Assembly: GCF_016811915.1 (NCBI RefSeq)
Contig: NZ_CP069127.1
Coordinates: 5,726,501-5,790,500 of the forward strand
Reading direction: 5' to 3'
Length of the DNA stretch: 64,000 nt
Source: Brevibacillus choshinensis
GTDB lineage: Bacteria; Bacillota; Bacilli; Brevibacillales; Brevibacillaceae
Part shown: positions 35,594 through 45,180 of the stretch, piece by piece
How positions within the stretch are numbered: position 1 is the first letter of the stretch
Layout: each line of letters opens with the position of its first letter
Notes under the pieces: generated by a model
Told to the model about the DNA's origin: nothing
What the model saw: the letters and a program-made list of their open reading frames with translations, nothing else
Databases searched by the model: none
Made by a program: the position numbers and the translations under genes

Positions 35594-37105
35594 TTAGCGA
35601 GTTACCGAAAAGCCTTTTTTGAACTCTTCGATCGCTGCGTTGAATTCTTTTTCATCTGGGAGATCTTTCGTCGTCCGGATATGCTCCAACAGTTGCGGTT
35701 TGTTGGAATCCAGATAGGACAGAAGCTCCTTCTCAAAGCGGCCTACGTCGCCAACTGGAATGTCATCCAGGAAACCTCTTGTTGCAGTATAGATAGAAGC
35801 GACTTGCTTCTCAACAGGCATTGGATCGAACTGACCTTGCTTCATGATTTCCATCAAGCGCTCACCACGGGTCAGACGAGCTTGGGTTGCTTTGTCCAGA
35901 TCGGAACCGAACTGAGCGAAAGCAGCCAACTCACGGTATTGAGCCAACTCGAGCTTGAGTGGACCCGCTACCTTTTTCATCGCTTTGATTTGCGCGGAAC
36001 CACCTACGCGGGATACGGAGAGACCGGTATTCACCGCAGGACGCTGACCCGCATTGAACAGGTCTGTCTCGAGGAAGATCTGACCGTCCGTGATGGAGAT
36101 CACGTTCGTTGGAATGTAAGCGGAGATGTCGCCCGCTTGGGTCTCGATGAATGGCAGCGCGGTAATGGAACCGGCACCCAGCTCATCAGACAGCTTCGCA
36201 GCGCGCTCCAGCAAACGGGAGTGCAGGTAGAATACGTCACCTGGATAAGCTTCGCGGCCTGGAGGACGGCGGAGCAACAGGGACATTTCGCGATATGCAG
36301 AAGCCTGTTTGGACAGGTCATCGTATACGCAGAGGACGTGTTGTCCTTTGTACATGAAGTATTCACCCATGGTTACGCCAGTGTAAGGAGCCAGATACAG
36401 CATCGGAGCTGGGTCAGAAGCTGTAGCGGATACGATGATGGTGTATTCCAGAGCGCCTGCTTTACGCAGAGTTTCTACGATGTTAGCAACAGTAGATTGC
36501 TTTTGACCGATTGCTACGTAGATACAAATCATGTTTTGACCCTTTTGGTTGATGATTGTGTCGAGCGCCACAGCTGTTTTACCAGTTTGACGGTCACCAA
36601 TGATCAACTCACGCTGTCCACGACCTACTGGAATCATCGCGTCGATCGCTTTGATACCTGTTTGGAGTGGTTCGTGTACGGATTTACGCGCCATAACACC
36701 AGGAGCCGGGCTCTCGATTGGGCGGAAACCGTTATTTGCGATAGGGCCTTGACCATCGATTGGTTGACCCAATGGGTTTACTACGCGGCCGAGCATCGCT
36801 TCCCCAACTGGAACTTCCATTACGCGGCCGGTACGTTTTACAGTATCGCCTTCCTTAATGTCGCGGAAAGGTCCCATAATAACGACACCCACGTTGTCTT
36901 CTTCCAAGTTGAGTACCATACCCATTACGCCATTTTGGAACTCGAGGAGCTCCCCTTGCATGGCCTTTTCCAAACCGTGAACGCGCGCGATACCGTCACC
37001 TACTTGGATGACTGTGCCTACATCCACAACTTCGATTTCAGATTTAAAGTTAGCGATCCGCTCTTTGATGAGGGAGCTAATCTCTTCTGGTCTGATTGCA
37101 CTCAC
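35594..37105 (-). CDS. atpA: ATP synthase alpha subunit
   Basis: A 503-residue non-catalytic nucleotide-binding subunit. Walker A is GDRQTGKTAVALD near residue 170, with the GLSVSRVGGSAQIKAMK block near 350. GTG start at 37105 behind GGGGTG. It follows atpH by about 48 bases. Confidence 0.98.
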   Translation of the reverse strand: MSAIRPEEISSLIKERIANFKSEIEVVDVGTVIQVGDGIARVHGLEKAMQGELLEFQNGVMGMVLNLEEDNVGVVIMGPFRDIKEGDTVKRTGRVMEVPVGEAMLGRVVNPLGQPIDGQGPIANNGFRPIESPAPGVMARKSVHEPLQTGIKAIDAMIPVGRGQRELIIGDRQTGKTAVALDTIINQKGQNMICIYVAIGQKQSTVANIVETLRKAGALEYTIIVSATASDPAPMLYLAPYTGVTMGEYFMYKGQHVLCVYDDLSKQASAYREMSLLLRRPPGREAYPGDVFYLHSRLLERAAKLSDELGAGSITALPFIETQAGDISAYIPTNVISITDGQIFLETDLFNAGQRPAVNTGLSVSRVGGSAQIKAMKKVAGPLKLELAQYRELAAFAQFGSDLDKATQARLTRGERLMEIMKQGQFDPMPVEKQVASIYTATRGFLDDIPVGDVGRFEKELLSYLDSNKPQLLEHIRTTKDLPDEKEFNAAIEEFKKGFSVTR

Positions 37106-37153
37106 TTACATTCACCCCATTCATCCAACTTCTTAGTAGAGGTACTGCCAGCT

Positions 37154-37681
37154 TTACGCTTGGTGCGCAAAGGTTTCCAACTTCGCTTTCAGGCTGCCAT
37201 CATACAGGCGGTCACCGATCTTGATCACGATGCCCCCGAGGATGGATGGGTCTACCACTGCCGTCAAACGCAGCTTTTTATTCAAGGTTTGACCGAACTT
37301 CTCAGCCAACTCTGCTTGTTCTTCGGATGTGAGCGGTTTTGCGCTTGTCACGATCGCGTCTGCGATGCCACGAGCGTCGTTCGCCAGCTTCACATAGGAA
37401 CGATAGATATCAGTAAGCTGTGCTTCCCGTCCATTTTCAATCAGCACGTTCAGGAAATTGTAGCTTTCTTCCCCTACGTGGCTCTTGAACAGGTCGCTGG
37501 CCAGCTTGATTTTTGCATCAGCGGCAATGTGCGGATGATGCATGATCTTGCTCAGATCGGCATTCTGCTCGACAGCTTGCACGATCGCGCCAAGGTCTGC
37601 TTCCACCTGATCGATCTTGCCACGCTCGCTCGCTACATCAAAGAGAGCACGAGCATAACGTTTTCCTACTGCGCTACTCAT
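37154..37681 (-). CDS. atpH: ATP synthase delta subunit
   Basis: A 175-residue peripheral-stalk subunit linking F1 to the b dimer. It begins VGKRYARALFDVASERG and ends with the VDPSILGGIVIKIGDRLYDG signature. The ATG overlaps the atpF stop by four bases. Confidence 0.95.
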   Translation of the reverse strand: MSSAVGKRYARALFDVASERGKIDQVEADLGAIVQAVEQNADLSKIMHHPHIAADAKIKLASDLFKSHVGEESYNFLNVLIENGREAQLTDIYRSYVKLANDARGIADAIVTSAKPLTSEEQAELAEKFGQTLNKKLRLTAVVDPSILGGIVIKIGDRLYDGSLKAKLETFAHQA

Positions 37682-38181
37682 AGGCGATCTCCCACTTGTG
37701 CGAGAAATTTGTCAACAGTAGATTTTTGCGCAGCTTCGTCCAGTTCTTTCTCGATGATCTTGGAAGCCAAGAGTACGGAAAGGCTGGTCATTTGCTCACG
37801 CAGTTCCAGCTTCGCTTTTTCTACCTCACGAGCCAATTCAGCACTTGCGTCCGCTTTCATGCGCTCGGATGCAGCTTGTGCTTCAGCTACGATTTTGCTA
37901 GCTTCATCAGACGCTTGTTTTGCAGCGCGGTCGATGATTGCTTTGGACTCAGCGCGTGCTTCGTCCAGCACACGGCGTTGTTCAGCCAGTAGAGCTTCCG
38001 CTTCATTGCGGTTGCGCTCAGCTGAGGAAATTTCATTTTCGATATGCTGACGGCGTTTTTCCATCATTCCCACGATCGGGCCCATGGCGAATTTACGAAC
38101 AGCCAGCAACAACAACAAGAATACAATTGCTTGGGTTAACAGCGTTCCCCATTCCAGGGATACAGCACCAAAGTCGAGCAT
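37678..38181 (-). CDS. atpF: ATP synthase b subunit
   Basis: A 167-residue peripheral stalk protein with one N-terminal membrane helix (LLTQAIVFLLLLLAVRKFAM) and a long Ala/Glu/Lys coiled coil. The ATG at 38181 is preferred since AAGGAG is eight bases before it, whereas the GTG at 38190 overlaps that site. Confidence 0.95.
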   Translation of the reverse strand: MLDFGAVSLEWGTLLTQAIVFLLLLLAVRKFAMGPIVGMMEKRRQHIENEISSAERNRNEAEALLAEQRRVLDEARAESKAIIDRAAKQASDEASKIVAEAQAASERMKADASAELAREVEKAKLELREQMTSLSVLLASKIIEKELDEAAQKSTVDKFLAQVGDRL

Positions 38182-38294
38182 TCGTTTCACTCCTTCCTGC
38201 GAAAAGAAAGATGTATCTTCACGGATTCATAAACCGCTTCATCCAAAAATAGAGGCGGGTAACAAGCGCCCGCCTATCTGTTTCCGTTGCTCGC

Positions 38295-38516
38295 TTACAG
38301 ACGACCGAAGAGGATGAAACCGATCGCTACAGCGATAATCGGAACTGCCTCTACCAGACCGAGACCCAGGAACATGAGACCCATCAGGTTACCACGTGCT
38401 TCAGGTTGGCGAGCTACGCCTTCAATTGTACGAGAGATTACCAGGGAGTTACCGATTGCCGCGCCAAGAGCAGCAAGACCAAATACGATACCGATTGCAA
38501 GAGCCAAACCTTCCAT
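38295..38516 (-). CDS. atpE: ATP synthase c subunit
   Basis: A 73-residue two-helix hairpin of the Fo ring. The loop ARQPEARG is canonical, and the ion-binding Glu56 sits in GLVEAVPI. No Na+-type ligand pattern is apparent around the Glu, so proton coupling is expected. AAGGAGG precedes the ATG. Confidence 0.97.
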   Translation of the reverse strand: MEGLALAIGIVFGLAALGAAIGNSLVISRTIEGVARQPEARGNLMGLMFLGLGLVEAVPIIAVAIGFILFGRL

Positions 38517-38570
38517 TGTTTAAAAACCTCCTTAGTGTTGTAAAAAAGAATGAAATACGGAAATTGCCGA

Positions 38571-39386
38571 TTAATGATCTTCGTTCACTTGCTGCGAGAG
38601 GTAAACCATCGCAAGCGTTGTAAAGATGAACGCTTGTACGGAACCTACGAAGACGGAGTAACCCAGCCAGATGAACAGCGGAATACTACCGAAGATTCCT
38701 ACACTCAGCAGGAAGGCGATCAAAACCTCACCCGCGAAGATGTTACCGAATAGACGCAAAGGAAGCGTCAACGGCTTGATGATAAACTCTTCGAGAATGT
38801 GAATCGGGTTCAGGAATGTATGTTTCAGCCAACCGCCAAAGCTCTTCTTGATTCCCAGATAATGAGCGTATAGAAGAACGATGAGTGCCAGAGCGAAAGT
38901 CACGCTCGGCGTTGCAGTCGGCGATTTCCACCAACCAATAACTACGCCATGCGCATGCGGATCAGTAGAGTTCAACTCCTCCGTGACCTTTTCCACCTTT
39001 TGTTGCTTCATTTCATCACTGGTGGAAACGGTCAGCATGTCGATGAAACCTTGACTAGCTTGATGGCCTTCGCCATTGTGGTGAGCTGTATTCACGTTGA
39101 ACAGAAGTCCCAGCTGGTTGCCCAAGAAGATGTACAGGAACAACGTGAGTGCCAAGGATACAAAACCCGCGGCTTTCTTTGGTGAGATGTAGCTCTTTGT
39201 AATACCGGTGACAAAGTCCACAATCCATTCCATCACGTTTTGCGTGCCGCCAGGAGTAGCGGAGGTCAGCTTGCGGGTCATACCGATGCACATGAAGAGC
39301 ACCACCAGAGAGGTTACCAGAATCATTAGAACAGTGGAGATGTCAAATACCATGCCCAACCATTCAAATCGCAGAGAATAATGCAT
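38571..39386 (-). CDS. atpB: ATP synthase a subunit
   Basis: A 271-residue Fo membrane subunit forming the two proton half-channels. LPLRLFGNIFAGEVLIAFLL carries the essential Arg. The ATG at 39386 is preferred (GGGGTG seven bases upstream); a GTG at 39395 overlaps that site. A hydrophilic loop of about 45 residues (~85-130, with the QQKVEKVTEEL stretch) is rather long for the family. Confidence 0.95.
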   Translation of the reverse strand: MHYSLRFEWLGMVFDISTVLMILVTSLVVLFMCIGMTRKLTSATPGGTQNVMEWIVDFVTGITKSYISPKKAAGFVSLALTLFLYIFLGNQLGLLFNVNTAHHNGEGHQASQGFIDMLTVSTSDEMKQQKVEKVTEELNSTDPHAHGVVIGWWKSPTATPSVTFALALIVLLYAHYLGIKKSFGGWLKHTFLNPIHILEEFIIKPLTLPLRLFGNIFAGEVLIAFLLSVGIFGSIPLFIWLGYSVFVGSVQAFIFTTLAMVYLSQQVNEDH

Positions 39387-39451
39387 GTATTTCACCCCTT
39401 TCTTCCGCGCGAGTAGTTTTTTGCGTACATGTACAAAAGAAATTCTGTGAT

Positions 39452-39820
39452 CTATTTAAAGGAGCGATAAACAAAAAGGAAGCTGAGAACCTGAAAGAGG
39501 AACAACCCTATCAAAACACCAGCAAGTCCAAACAAGTGAGGAAAGCGCATCGTCAGGAAGACAGCAAACCCCGCGACGATGAGGCGTTGCAGCATGCCAG
39601 TCCCTCTAGGCCGTACACTTGAATCGACAGCCATCTGACCGATACGCCAGGTTTTGCTGAAGAGGACAGTCCCATTCACAAGACTGCAAGCCATCCCAAG
39701 CAGGAGGCTTTGCAAGAACAATCGATATGATGGCAACACCGCCCAGAGTATCGAAGCTATCGCCATGCTGAAAAAGGCATAGCGAAATGTGGCTCGCATA
39801 GCCGAAGAAAACGTTTCCAT
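39452..39820 (-). CDS. atpI: ATP synthase subunit I
   Basis: A 122-residue membrane protein with four hydrophobic segments, matching the position and size of AtpI, a c-ring assembly or Mg2+-related factor. Sequence identity in this family is low, so the call leans on position directly before atpB. GGAG precedes the ATG. Confidence 0.82.
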   Translation of the reverse strand: METFSSAMRATFRYAFFSMAIASILWAVLPSYRLFLQSLLLGMACSLVNGTVLFSKTWRIGQMAVDSSVRPRGTGMLQRLIVAGFAVFLTMRFPHLFGLAGVLIGLFLFQVLSFLFVYRSFK

Positions 39821-39831
39821 GTCCCATCTCC

Positions 39832-40041
39832 CTAGAGGTAGCCGCGAATGATGCGGTAGACGCTGTAAACGCCTATACCTAATCCCGCGAGCAGTCCAAC
39901 CATCAGAAACAGAGGATTGGAAGCGAAAAGGCCATCCAGATACTTACCCAGAAACACCCCTGCAATCACACAAATTGCCATATCGACACCAATCAAAGTG
40001 ACCAGTGTGATGGCTCGCCAAGGATTATCAATTTTCGACAC
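39832..40041 (-). CDS. AtpZ/AtpI-family small membrane protein
   Basis: A 69-residue protein with two membrane helices and the family block GVFLGKYLDGLFASNPLFL followed by a Gly-rich second helix. AtpZ-like proteins cooperate with AtpI in c-ring assembly or ion supply. The GTG at 40041 follows GGAGAA by a short spacer; the longer frame to 40101 lacks a site. First gene of the atp operon. Confidence 0.82.
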   Translation of the reverse strand: MSKIDNPWRAITLVTLIGVDMAICVIAGVFLGKYLDGLFASNPLFLMVGLLAGLGIGVYSVYRIIRGYL

Positions 40042-40103
40042 AGGACATTCTCCTTTCATACATAAGGAGAGGGCTGGTGTCAAGTGCCCCTTTGCCCTCA
40101 TCC

Positions 40104-40133
40104 ATATTAACGAAGAATTATTCCCTTTGTCAA
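40104..40133 (-). promoter_or_regulatory. Sigma-A promoter of the atp operon
   Basis: Minus strand TTGACA (40128-40133), then TAATAT (40104-40109) with an 18-base spacer (17 if read as TTAATA). The leader to the GTG at 40041 would be about 55 bases. Confidence 0.72.
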
Positions 40134-40186
40134 TGTTCGGCTCCTTCTGTACACAAAGCGTTCACATTTGAAAACAATTGAAAAAT

Positions 40187-41377
40187 CTACAGTTTTTCTA
40201 CGATCGTAGCTACTCCCTGTCCACCGCCAATGCAAAGAGTCGCTAACCCATATTTTACCCCATCACGCTTTTGCAATTCGTGAACGAGCGTAACCAAAAT
40301 TCGAGCTCCGCTGGCACCGATCGGGTGGCCGAGTGCGATCGCTCCTCCGTTCACATTTACCTTCTCGGAATCAAAGCCAAGAGCCTTGCCAACGGACAAG
40401 GATTGTACGGCAAATGCCTCGTTTGCTTCGATCAGATCGATGTCGGAAATCGACAGGCCAGCCTTCTCGAGTACGCGCTCGGTGGCTGGAACCGGACCGT
40501 AGCCCATGATACTCGGATCAACGCCCGCGCTCGCATTTGCGATGATTCGCGCCAGCGGCTTGACGCCCAGCTCATCCGCTTTTTCCTTGGTCATGATCAG
40601 CAGCGCCGCAGCACCGTCGTTGATACCGGAAGCATTTCCGGCTGTCACAGTACCGTCCTTTTTAAATGCAGGCTTCAATTTGCCCAGCGCTTCAGCCGTC
40701 ACTCCCGCACGAGGGAATTCATCGACAGCAAACATCACAGGATCGCCTTTTCTTTGCGGAATGGCTACCGGTACGATCTCGTTCTGGAAGCGTCCGGTTT
40801 CGATCGCCTTTTGCGCTTTCTGTTGGCTCCCTGCTGCAAATTCATCCTGCTCTTCGCGTCCAATCTCGAATTTGCTGCACAGATTTTCAGCCGTGATTCC
40901 CATATGATAGTCATTAAATGCACACCACAAACCATCGCGGATCATGGAATCTACTACTTTTTGATCGCCCATCCGGTACCCGCTGCGCGCTCCCTCCAAC
41001 AGGTATGGCGCCTGACTCATGTTTTCCATCCCGCCTGCAAGCACCACTTCGGAATCTCCGCTCAGGATCGCCTGTACCGCCAAATGCACGGCTTTCAGAC
41101 CGGAACCGCACACCTTGTTGATCGTCAGGGAAGGTACTTCATTTGCCAAACCAGCCTGAATCGATGCCTGACGTGCGGGATTCTGTCCCAGGCCAGCCTG
41201 CAGCACATTCCCCATGATTACTTCGTCTACAGCTTCCTTGGGTACTCCAGCGCGCTCCAGTGCCGCCTCGAGCACGATTCCCCCCAATTTTGTAGCGCTT
41301 ACACCAGACAGCGCGCCTTGAAAGCTTCCTATGGCAGTGCGAACTGCACTAGCGATTACGATTTCTTTTTGCCCCAT
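40187..41377 (-). CDS. Acetyl-CoA acetyltransferase (thiolase)
   Basis: A 396-residue thiolase that condenses two acetyl-CoA or cleaves acetoacetyl-CoA. Catalytic residues are visible: Cys in NKVCGSGLKAVHL near residue 88, His in ALGHPIGASGARI near 350 and Cys in LATLCIGGGQGVA near 380. Length is that of the biosynthetic type. Its ATG lies within the last 29 bases of bioC, with GGGGGAG inside bioC, so it appears to be the last gene of the biotin operon. I see no hairpin-plus-T-run terminator between it and the atp promoter. A thiolase is not part of the known biotin pathway. Confidence 0.93.
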   Translation of the reverse strand: MGQKEIVIASAVRTAIGSFQGALSGVSATKLGGIVLEAALERAGVPKEAVDEVIMGNVLQAGLGQNPARQASIQAGLANEVPSLTINKVCGSGLKAVHLAVQAILSGDSEVVLAGGMENMSQAPYLLEGARSGYRMGDQKVVDSMIRDGLWCAFNDYHMGITAENLCSKFEIGREEQDEFAAGSQQKAQKAIETGRFQNEIVPVAIPQRKGDPVMFAVDEFPRAGVTAEALGKLKPAFKKDGTVTAGNASGINDGAAALLIMTKEKADELGVKPLARIIANASAGVDPSIMGYGPVPATERVLEKAGLSISDIDLIEANEAFAVQSLSVGKALGFDSEKVNVNGGAIALGHPIGASGARILVTLVHELQKRDGVKYGLATLCIGGGQGVATIVEKL

Positions 41378-42260
41378 AGTCGAAACACTCCCCCGGAATC
41401 AAGTTAGTCAACCCTCCTATGATTCCATGTTTCTCAACAGAATCCTGCTTTTTCTTTGCTTGAATATACAGCAAATCGTAAGTTACCGGCACACCTTCAT
41501 CCGATGCGTATGTACGTTCATAGTACTTCATCATTTCGATCAGCAGCCCTCTGCTCCCCAGACCTGGCGCCCGATCCTGGCTCGCATTCGCCCCGACCGC
41601 CTTCACGGCATGCAAAAAATCGAGCACGCTGGGATAAGTCAGGACCACCTGTTGGGTGGAGACTCGCATCTCTTCGAAACCGGCTTCTGCCAGCATGGCC
41701 TCCCACTGCGCCCCGCTGCAAAACGATAGACCGTGACGAACATCATTCTGCCCCAAGTCCAAGTGCGCATACCTGAATGATGCATGAAGCTCTTCGAAAG
41801 TCCTTGGACCGAACGTCGAAAACAGCAGCGGAGCCCCTGGTCGCAGCAGCCTGCCGATTTCCTTCAGCGTTTCGGCAGGCTGCAGAAGCCATTGAAAGCA
41901 GGCGCCCGACACGATCAAGTCCCATGACCTGCTCTCCTGCTCCCAGACCCACTCTTCGATATCTGCCTGCAAAAGCTCGCATTCCAGACCTTCCTTTCGC
42001 AACCGCTCCTTCGCCTGGAGGAGCATGCCAGATGCCATGTCCATCGCCAGATAGCGGGAAGAAGGATAATGCCGACGGAGCAGACTCGTCAGCCCTCCCG
42101 TTCCGCAGCCGACCTCAAGAAGGCGGGTGACCACCTCCGGCATAGCTGTTTTGACCGTCCATTCCTGCAGCCGTTCAGCCATTTTCTTTTGCACGAGCGC
42201 GTATTGGTCGTAGGTACAGGCCTTTACACTAAAGCGATTTCCTACGGTCGTCTTACTCAC
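41349..42260 (-). CDS. bioC: Malonyl-ACP O-methyltransferase BioC
   Basis: A ~303-residue SAM-dependent methyltransferase that methylates malonyl-ACP so the fatty acid machinery can build pimeloyl-ACP methyl ester. SAM motif I is LLEVGCGTGGLTSLL near residue 46. BioC-type phrasing includes GACFQWLLQPAETLKEIGRL near 130. The GTG at 42260 follows GGAGG and overlaps the bioH stop by eight bases. The last ~30 residues after YIQAKKK look unlike BioC and overlap the thiolase start; they may reflect loss of an earlier stop. Confidence 0.88.
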   Translation of the reverse strand: MSKTTVGNRFSVKACTYDQYALVQKKMAERLQEWTVKTAMPEVVTRLLEVGCGTGGLTSLLRRHYPSSRYLAMDMASGMLLQAKERLRKEGLECELLQADIEEWVWEQESRSWDLIVSGACFQWLLQPAETLKEIGRLLRPGAPLLFSTFGPRTFEELHASFRYAHLDLGQNDVRHGLSFCSGAQWEAMLAEAGFEEMRVSTQQVVLTYPSVLDFLHAVKAVGANASQDRAPGLGSRGLLIEMMKYYERTYASDEGVPVTYDLLYIQAKKKQDSVEKHGIIGGLTNLIPGECFDYGAKRNRNR

Positions 42261-42975
42261 GAGCCTCCACCATCCTTTGTATAGCCTGACACACCACGTC
42301 CGGATGAAAAAGGAGCGGCGCATGCCCGCAGTCATCTATCGGTATAAACATCGCCCTGTGAATGCTAGCAGCGAGCTCCTCACCCGCCGCGATCGGGCAG
42401 ACGGTGTCATCCTTGCCGTGAATGATCGTCGATGGACAAGAAAGAGTGGAAGAAAATGGCCGGCAGTCTTCTTCACGCAAATAGGCAAGGCCTGCCTGAA
42501 GTGCAGCTTGCGTCCACCCATTCTGCGCGTGTGAGTCAAACAGGGACCTATTCTCCCGGCGTTCCCGCTCGGTCAGGACGCTCTGATAAAATGCAGCCAT
42601 GACACGCTCCCTGTTCTCTGCCAATCCACGTTCCATCCGGGTCACATAATTATCCGGCCAGCCTTTGCTCCGCATATCTTTTGAACGGACAAATCTCCCT
42701 GTCGTACTGATGAGAACCAGTCCGGACACAGGAAAATGAGCCGCCAATCGCTGGGCCAGCATGCCGCCCATGGACCATCCGATTACAATGACTCGCCTAT
42801 CGCTGATTCGGCCCCTATGATCGATAAGCGCGTCCATAAAATCACCGGGCTCTGTCACACCCGTGAAATCAGGAATGACGTGATGACAGGAAGGAAAGCA
42901 TCTGCGGACCGGGTCAAAGAGCTCATTTGGCATTCCCCAGCCCGGCAGCCACAGCAGCGCCGCTCCCTCTTTCAT
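42253..42975 (-). CDS. bioH: Pimeloyl-ACP methyl ester carboxylesterase, BioH-like
   Basis: A 240-residue alpha/beta hydrolase. The nucleophile elbow is GWSMGG near residue 70, the acid lies in HGKDDTVCP, and the His in DCGHAPLLF. The start LLWLPGWGMPNELFDPV is characteristic of BioH-type enzymes, which release the methyl group from pimeloyl-ACP methyl ester. Its position between bioF and bioC supports this over a generic hydrolase. Start and stop overlap both neighbours. Confidence 0.88.
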   Translation of the reverse strand: MKEGAALLWLPGWGMPNELFDPVRRCFPSCHHVIPDFTGVTEPGDFMDALIDHRGRISDRRVIVIGWSMGGMLAQRLAAHFPVSGLVLISTTGRFVRSKDMRSKGWPDNYVTRMERGLAENRERVMAAFYQSVLTERERRENRSLFDSHAQNGWTQAALQAGLAYLREEDCRPFSSTLSCPSTIIHGKDDTVCPIAAGEELAASIHRAMFIPIDDCGHAPLLFHPDVVCQAIQRMVEARE

Positions 42976-44168
42976 CTACTTCTCCCCTCTCCTCGTTCAT
43001 CTCGGATCGCACACAATTGTACGGCCGCCCATTCCAGCTCATCTTCCGTGTGGGTCGCTGTCACCGTCAAACGAATTCGTGCCGTTCCGGCCGGCACAGT
43101 CGGGGGACGAATCGCTACAGCAGCGACACCGCGTTCTTCCAGTTTGCGGCTATAGTGCAGCGCCCTTTCGTTATCGCCGATCATTACTGGGATGATCGGC
43201 GCATCTCCTTCTCCTACGGCAAAACCCCGCATGCGCAGGCGCTCTCTAAACCAACCAGCCTTCTGCCGCAAGCCCGCCCGTCTGCCGGTATCCTCCTGCA
43301 CAATGGTCAGTGCTGCATGGACAGAGGCAATGACAGATGGAGGCAGAGCAGTGGAATAGATGAGAGAGCGCGCCTTGGAGGTGAGGTACCGGATCACACT
43401 GCGGTCTGCGCAAATATATGCCCCGTAAGAACCAAAGGCCTTGCTGAAGGTCCCCATGATCACATCTACCTCATCTTGCAGGCCAAGCTCATGGCAAAGT
43501 CCCTCGCCGCGCTCTCCCAGTACCCCTCCAGCATGTGCCTCATCGACCATCAGCAGCGCTCCGTACTGATCTCGCAGATTTACTAGCTCGACAAGCGGAG
43601 CCGTATCCCCGTCCATAGAAAAGATAGTATCGGTGACGATGACCTTTCTGCGCGCGTCTCCGTGCTTCTTCAACAGATGCTCCAGATGCTCGCTATCACC
43701 ATGGCGGTAGCGGTAGTGCTCGGCACGGCTCAAGACGATTCCGTCCACGATACTGGCGTGATTCAGCCGATCGCTGAATACCGCATCTCCCCGGCCAACT
43801 AGAGCCGAGATGACACCCGTATTGGCCACGTAACCGTTTGCGAACACCAACGCCGACTCTCGCTGCTTCCACTCTGCCAGTCGGTGCTCCAGCTGGGCGT
43901 ACAACGCGCAGCTGCCATGGACCAATCGGGAAGCAGCCGCACCTGCCCCCCAGATCTCGATCGCCCTCGTCGCCGCCTCTTTTAACCGGGGATCCTGTGC
44001 GAGCCCCAAGTAGTTATTAGACGACAGATTCAGCAAGTCCCTACCGGCTATGCGAATCCACGCCCCTCGCTCATCCAGGATGGATTCCACGCTTCTGATC
44101 TGCCTTGCCTGTGACATTGATTCCAGACGTGCCCATTCCTCATCCATCCAGGCATATCGATTGTCCAT
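42972..44168 (-). CDS. bioF: 8-amino-7-oxononanoate synthase
   Basis: A ~398-residue PLP enzyme that condenses pimeloyl-ACP/CoA with alanine. The PLP Lys is in MGTFSKAFGSYGAYI near residue 240, with VDEAHAGGVLGERG before it and the substrate block NLSSNNYLGLAQDPRLKEAA near 45. The ATG at 44168 is preferred (AGGCGG nine bases upstream, 13 bases after bioB); an ATG at 44174 is the alternative. Stop overlaps the bioH start (ATGA). Confidence 0.95.
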   Translation of the reverse strand: MDNRYAWMDEEWARLESMSQARQIRSVESILDERGAWIRIAGRDLLNLSSNNYLGLAQDPRLKEAATRAIEIWGAGAAASRLVHGSCALYAQLEHRLAEWKQRESALVFANGYVANTGVISALVGRGDAVFSDRLNHASIVDGIVLSRAEHYRYRHGDSEHLEHLLKKHGDARRKVIVTDTIFSMDGDTAPLVELVNLRDQYGALLMVDEAHAGGVLGERGEGLCHELGLQDEVDVIMGTFSKAFGSYGAYICADRSVIRYLTSKARSLIYSTALPPSVIASVHAALTIVQEDTGRRAGLRQKAGWFRERLRMRGFAVGEGDAPIIPVMIGDNERALHYSRKLEERGVAAVAIRPPTVPAGTARIRLTVTATHTEDELEWAAVQLCAIRDERGEGRSR

Positions 44169-44181
44169 ACCCATCACCCGC

Positions 44182-45180
44182 CTACAGCGCGCACAGCTCG
44201 ATTTCAAATCCGAGGTCTTCGATCATTTGATGGTCGCTCGTAATCTCCTGACCTGGAGTTGTCAGGTAGTCGCCGACAAACAGAGAATTGGCGGCATATA
44301 GCGAAAAGGGCTGCAATGATCGCAAATTGACTTCCCTTCCACCCGCGACTCGTATCTCTTTGGCAGGACATAAAAAGCGGAACAAAGCGAGCACTTTGAG
44401 CGCTTTTAGCGCCGGAGTTCGCCCGTAGCCTTCGAGCGGCGTCCCTTTGATGGCATTCAGGAAATTCACAGGAATCGAGTCTGCATCCAGCTCCCTCAGA
44501 GCCATGGCCATCTCCACGATTTCTTCGTCTCTCTCCCCCATCCCGATGATGACACCGGAGCACGGGGACATGCCTGCTCGTTTCACTGTGTCGACCGTCT
44601 CCACCCGCTGGTCATAGGAATGAGTGGTCGTGATGCTTCCGTAATTGGAACGGCTCGTATTGAGATTGTGATTGTAACGGTGGACACCTGCATCCTGCAA
44701 TCGCCCCGCCTGCTCATCGCTCAGAATCCCCAGGCATGCGCAAATCTTCAGAGGCATGGTTTCGCGAATTTCCCGCACAGCATCAATGACTTGACCGAGC
44801 TCTTTTTCAGTAGGACCTCGTCCGGAAGCCACGATGCAATAAGTACCTGCTTTGCGGTTCATCGCTTCTCTGGCACCCGCGAGCAACGTTTCCTTGTCCA
44901 GCATCGTGTACTTGGAGACCGGAGCCGTGGAGACGATGGATTGCGAACAGTAGCCGCAGTCCTCTGGGCACAGGCCGCTTTTGGCATTCAAAATCATGTT
45001 CAGCTTCACCTTTTTGCCAAAGAAGTGGCGCCTGACCCTAAAAGCGGCATTCATCAACAGCAGGACTTCATCGTCATCTGCCGTAAGCACACTCAGCGCC
45101 TCTTCGTGCGTGAGCCGTTCATTGTCAATGGCTTTTCTGGCTAAGGCAGTCCAATCGGTCAAATCTGTTTGCTTGATCAT
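44182..45180 (-). CDS. bioB: Biotin synthase
   Basis: A 332-residue radical-SAM enzyme that inserts sulfur into dethiobiotin. The cluster motif CPEDCGYCSQS (CxxxCxxC) is near residue 68; YNHNLNTSRSNYGSITTTHS supplies substrate-binding Asn and Cys-proximal residues. The ATG at 45180 overlaps the bioD stop (ATGA) and has GGGGGAG upstream; the open frame extends 43 codons further into bioD in another frame. Confidence 0.97.
   Translation of the reverse strand: MIKQTDLTDWTALARKAIDNERLTHEEALSVLTADDDEVLLLMNAAFRVRRHFFGKKVKLNMILNAKSGLCPEDCGYCSQSIVSTAPVSKYTMLDKETLLAGAREAMNRKAGTYCIVASGRGPTEKELGQVIDAVREIRETMPLKICACLGILSDEQAGRLQDAGVHRYNHNLNTSRSNYGSITTTHSYDQRVETVDTVKRAGMSPCSGVIIGMGERDEEIVEMAMALRELDADSIPVNFLNAIKGTPLEGYGRTPALKALKVLALFRFLCPAKEIRVAGGREVNLRSLQPFSLYAANSLFVGDYLTTPGQEITSDHQMIEDLGFEIELCAL

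Noticed and set aside
35327..38050. 907-codon plus-strand frame opposite atpG-atpA-atpH-atpF
   Set aside because: Same cause; the minus-strand genes are certain.
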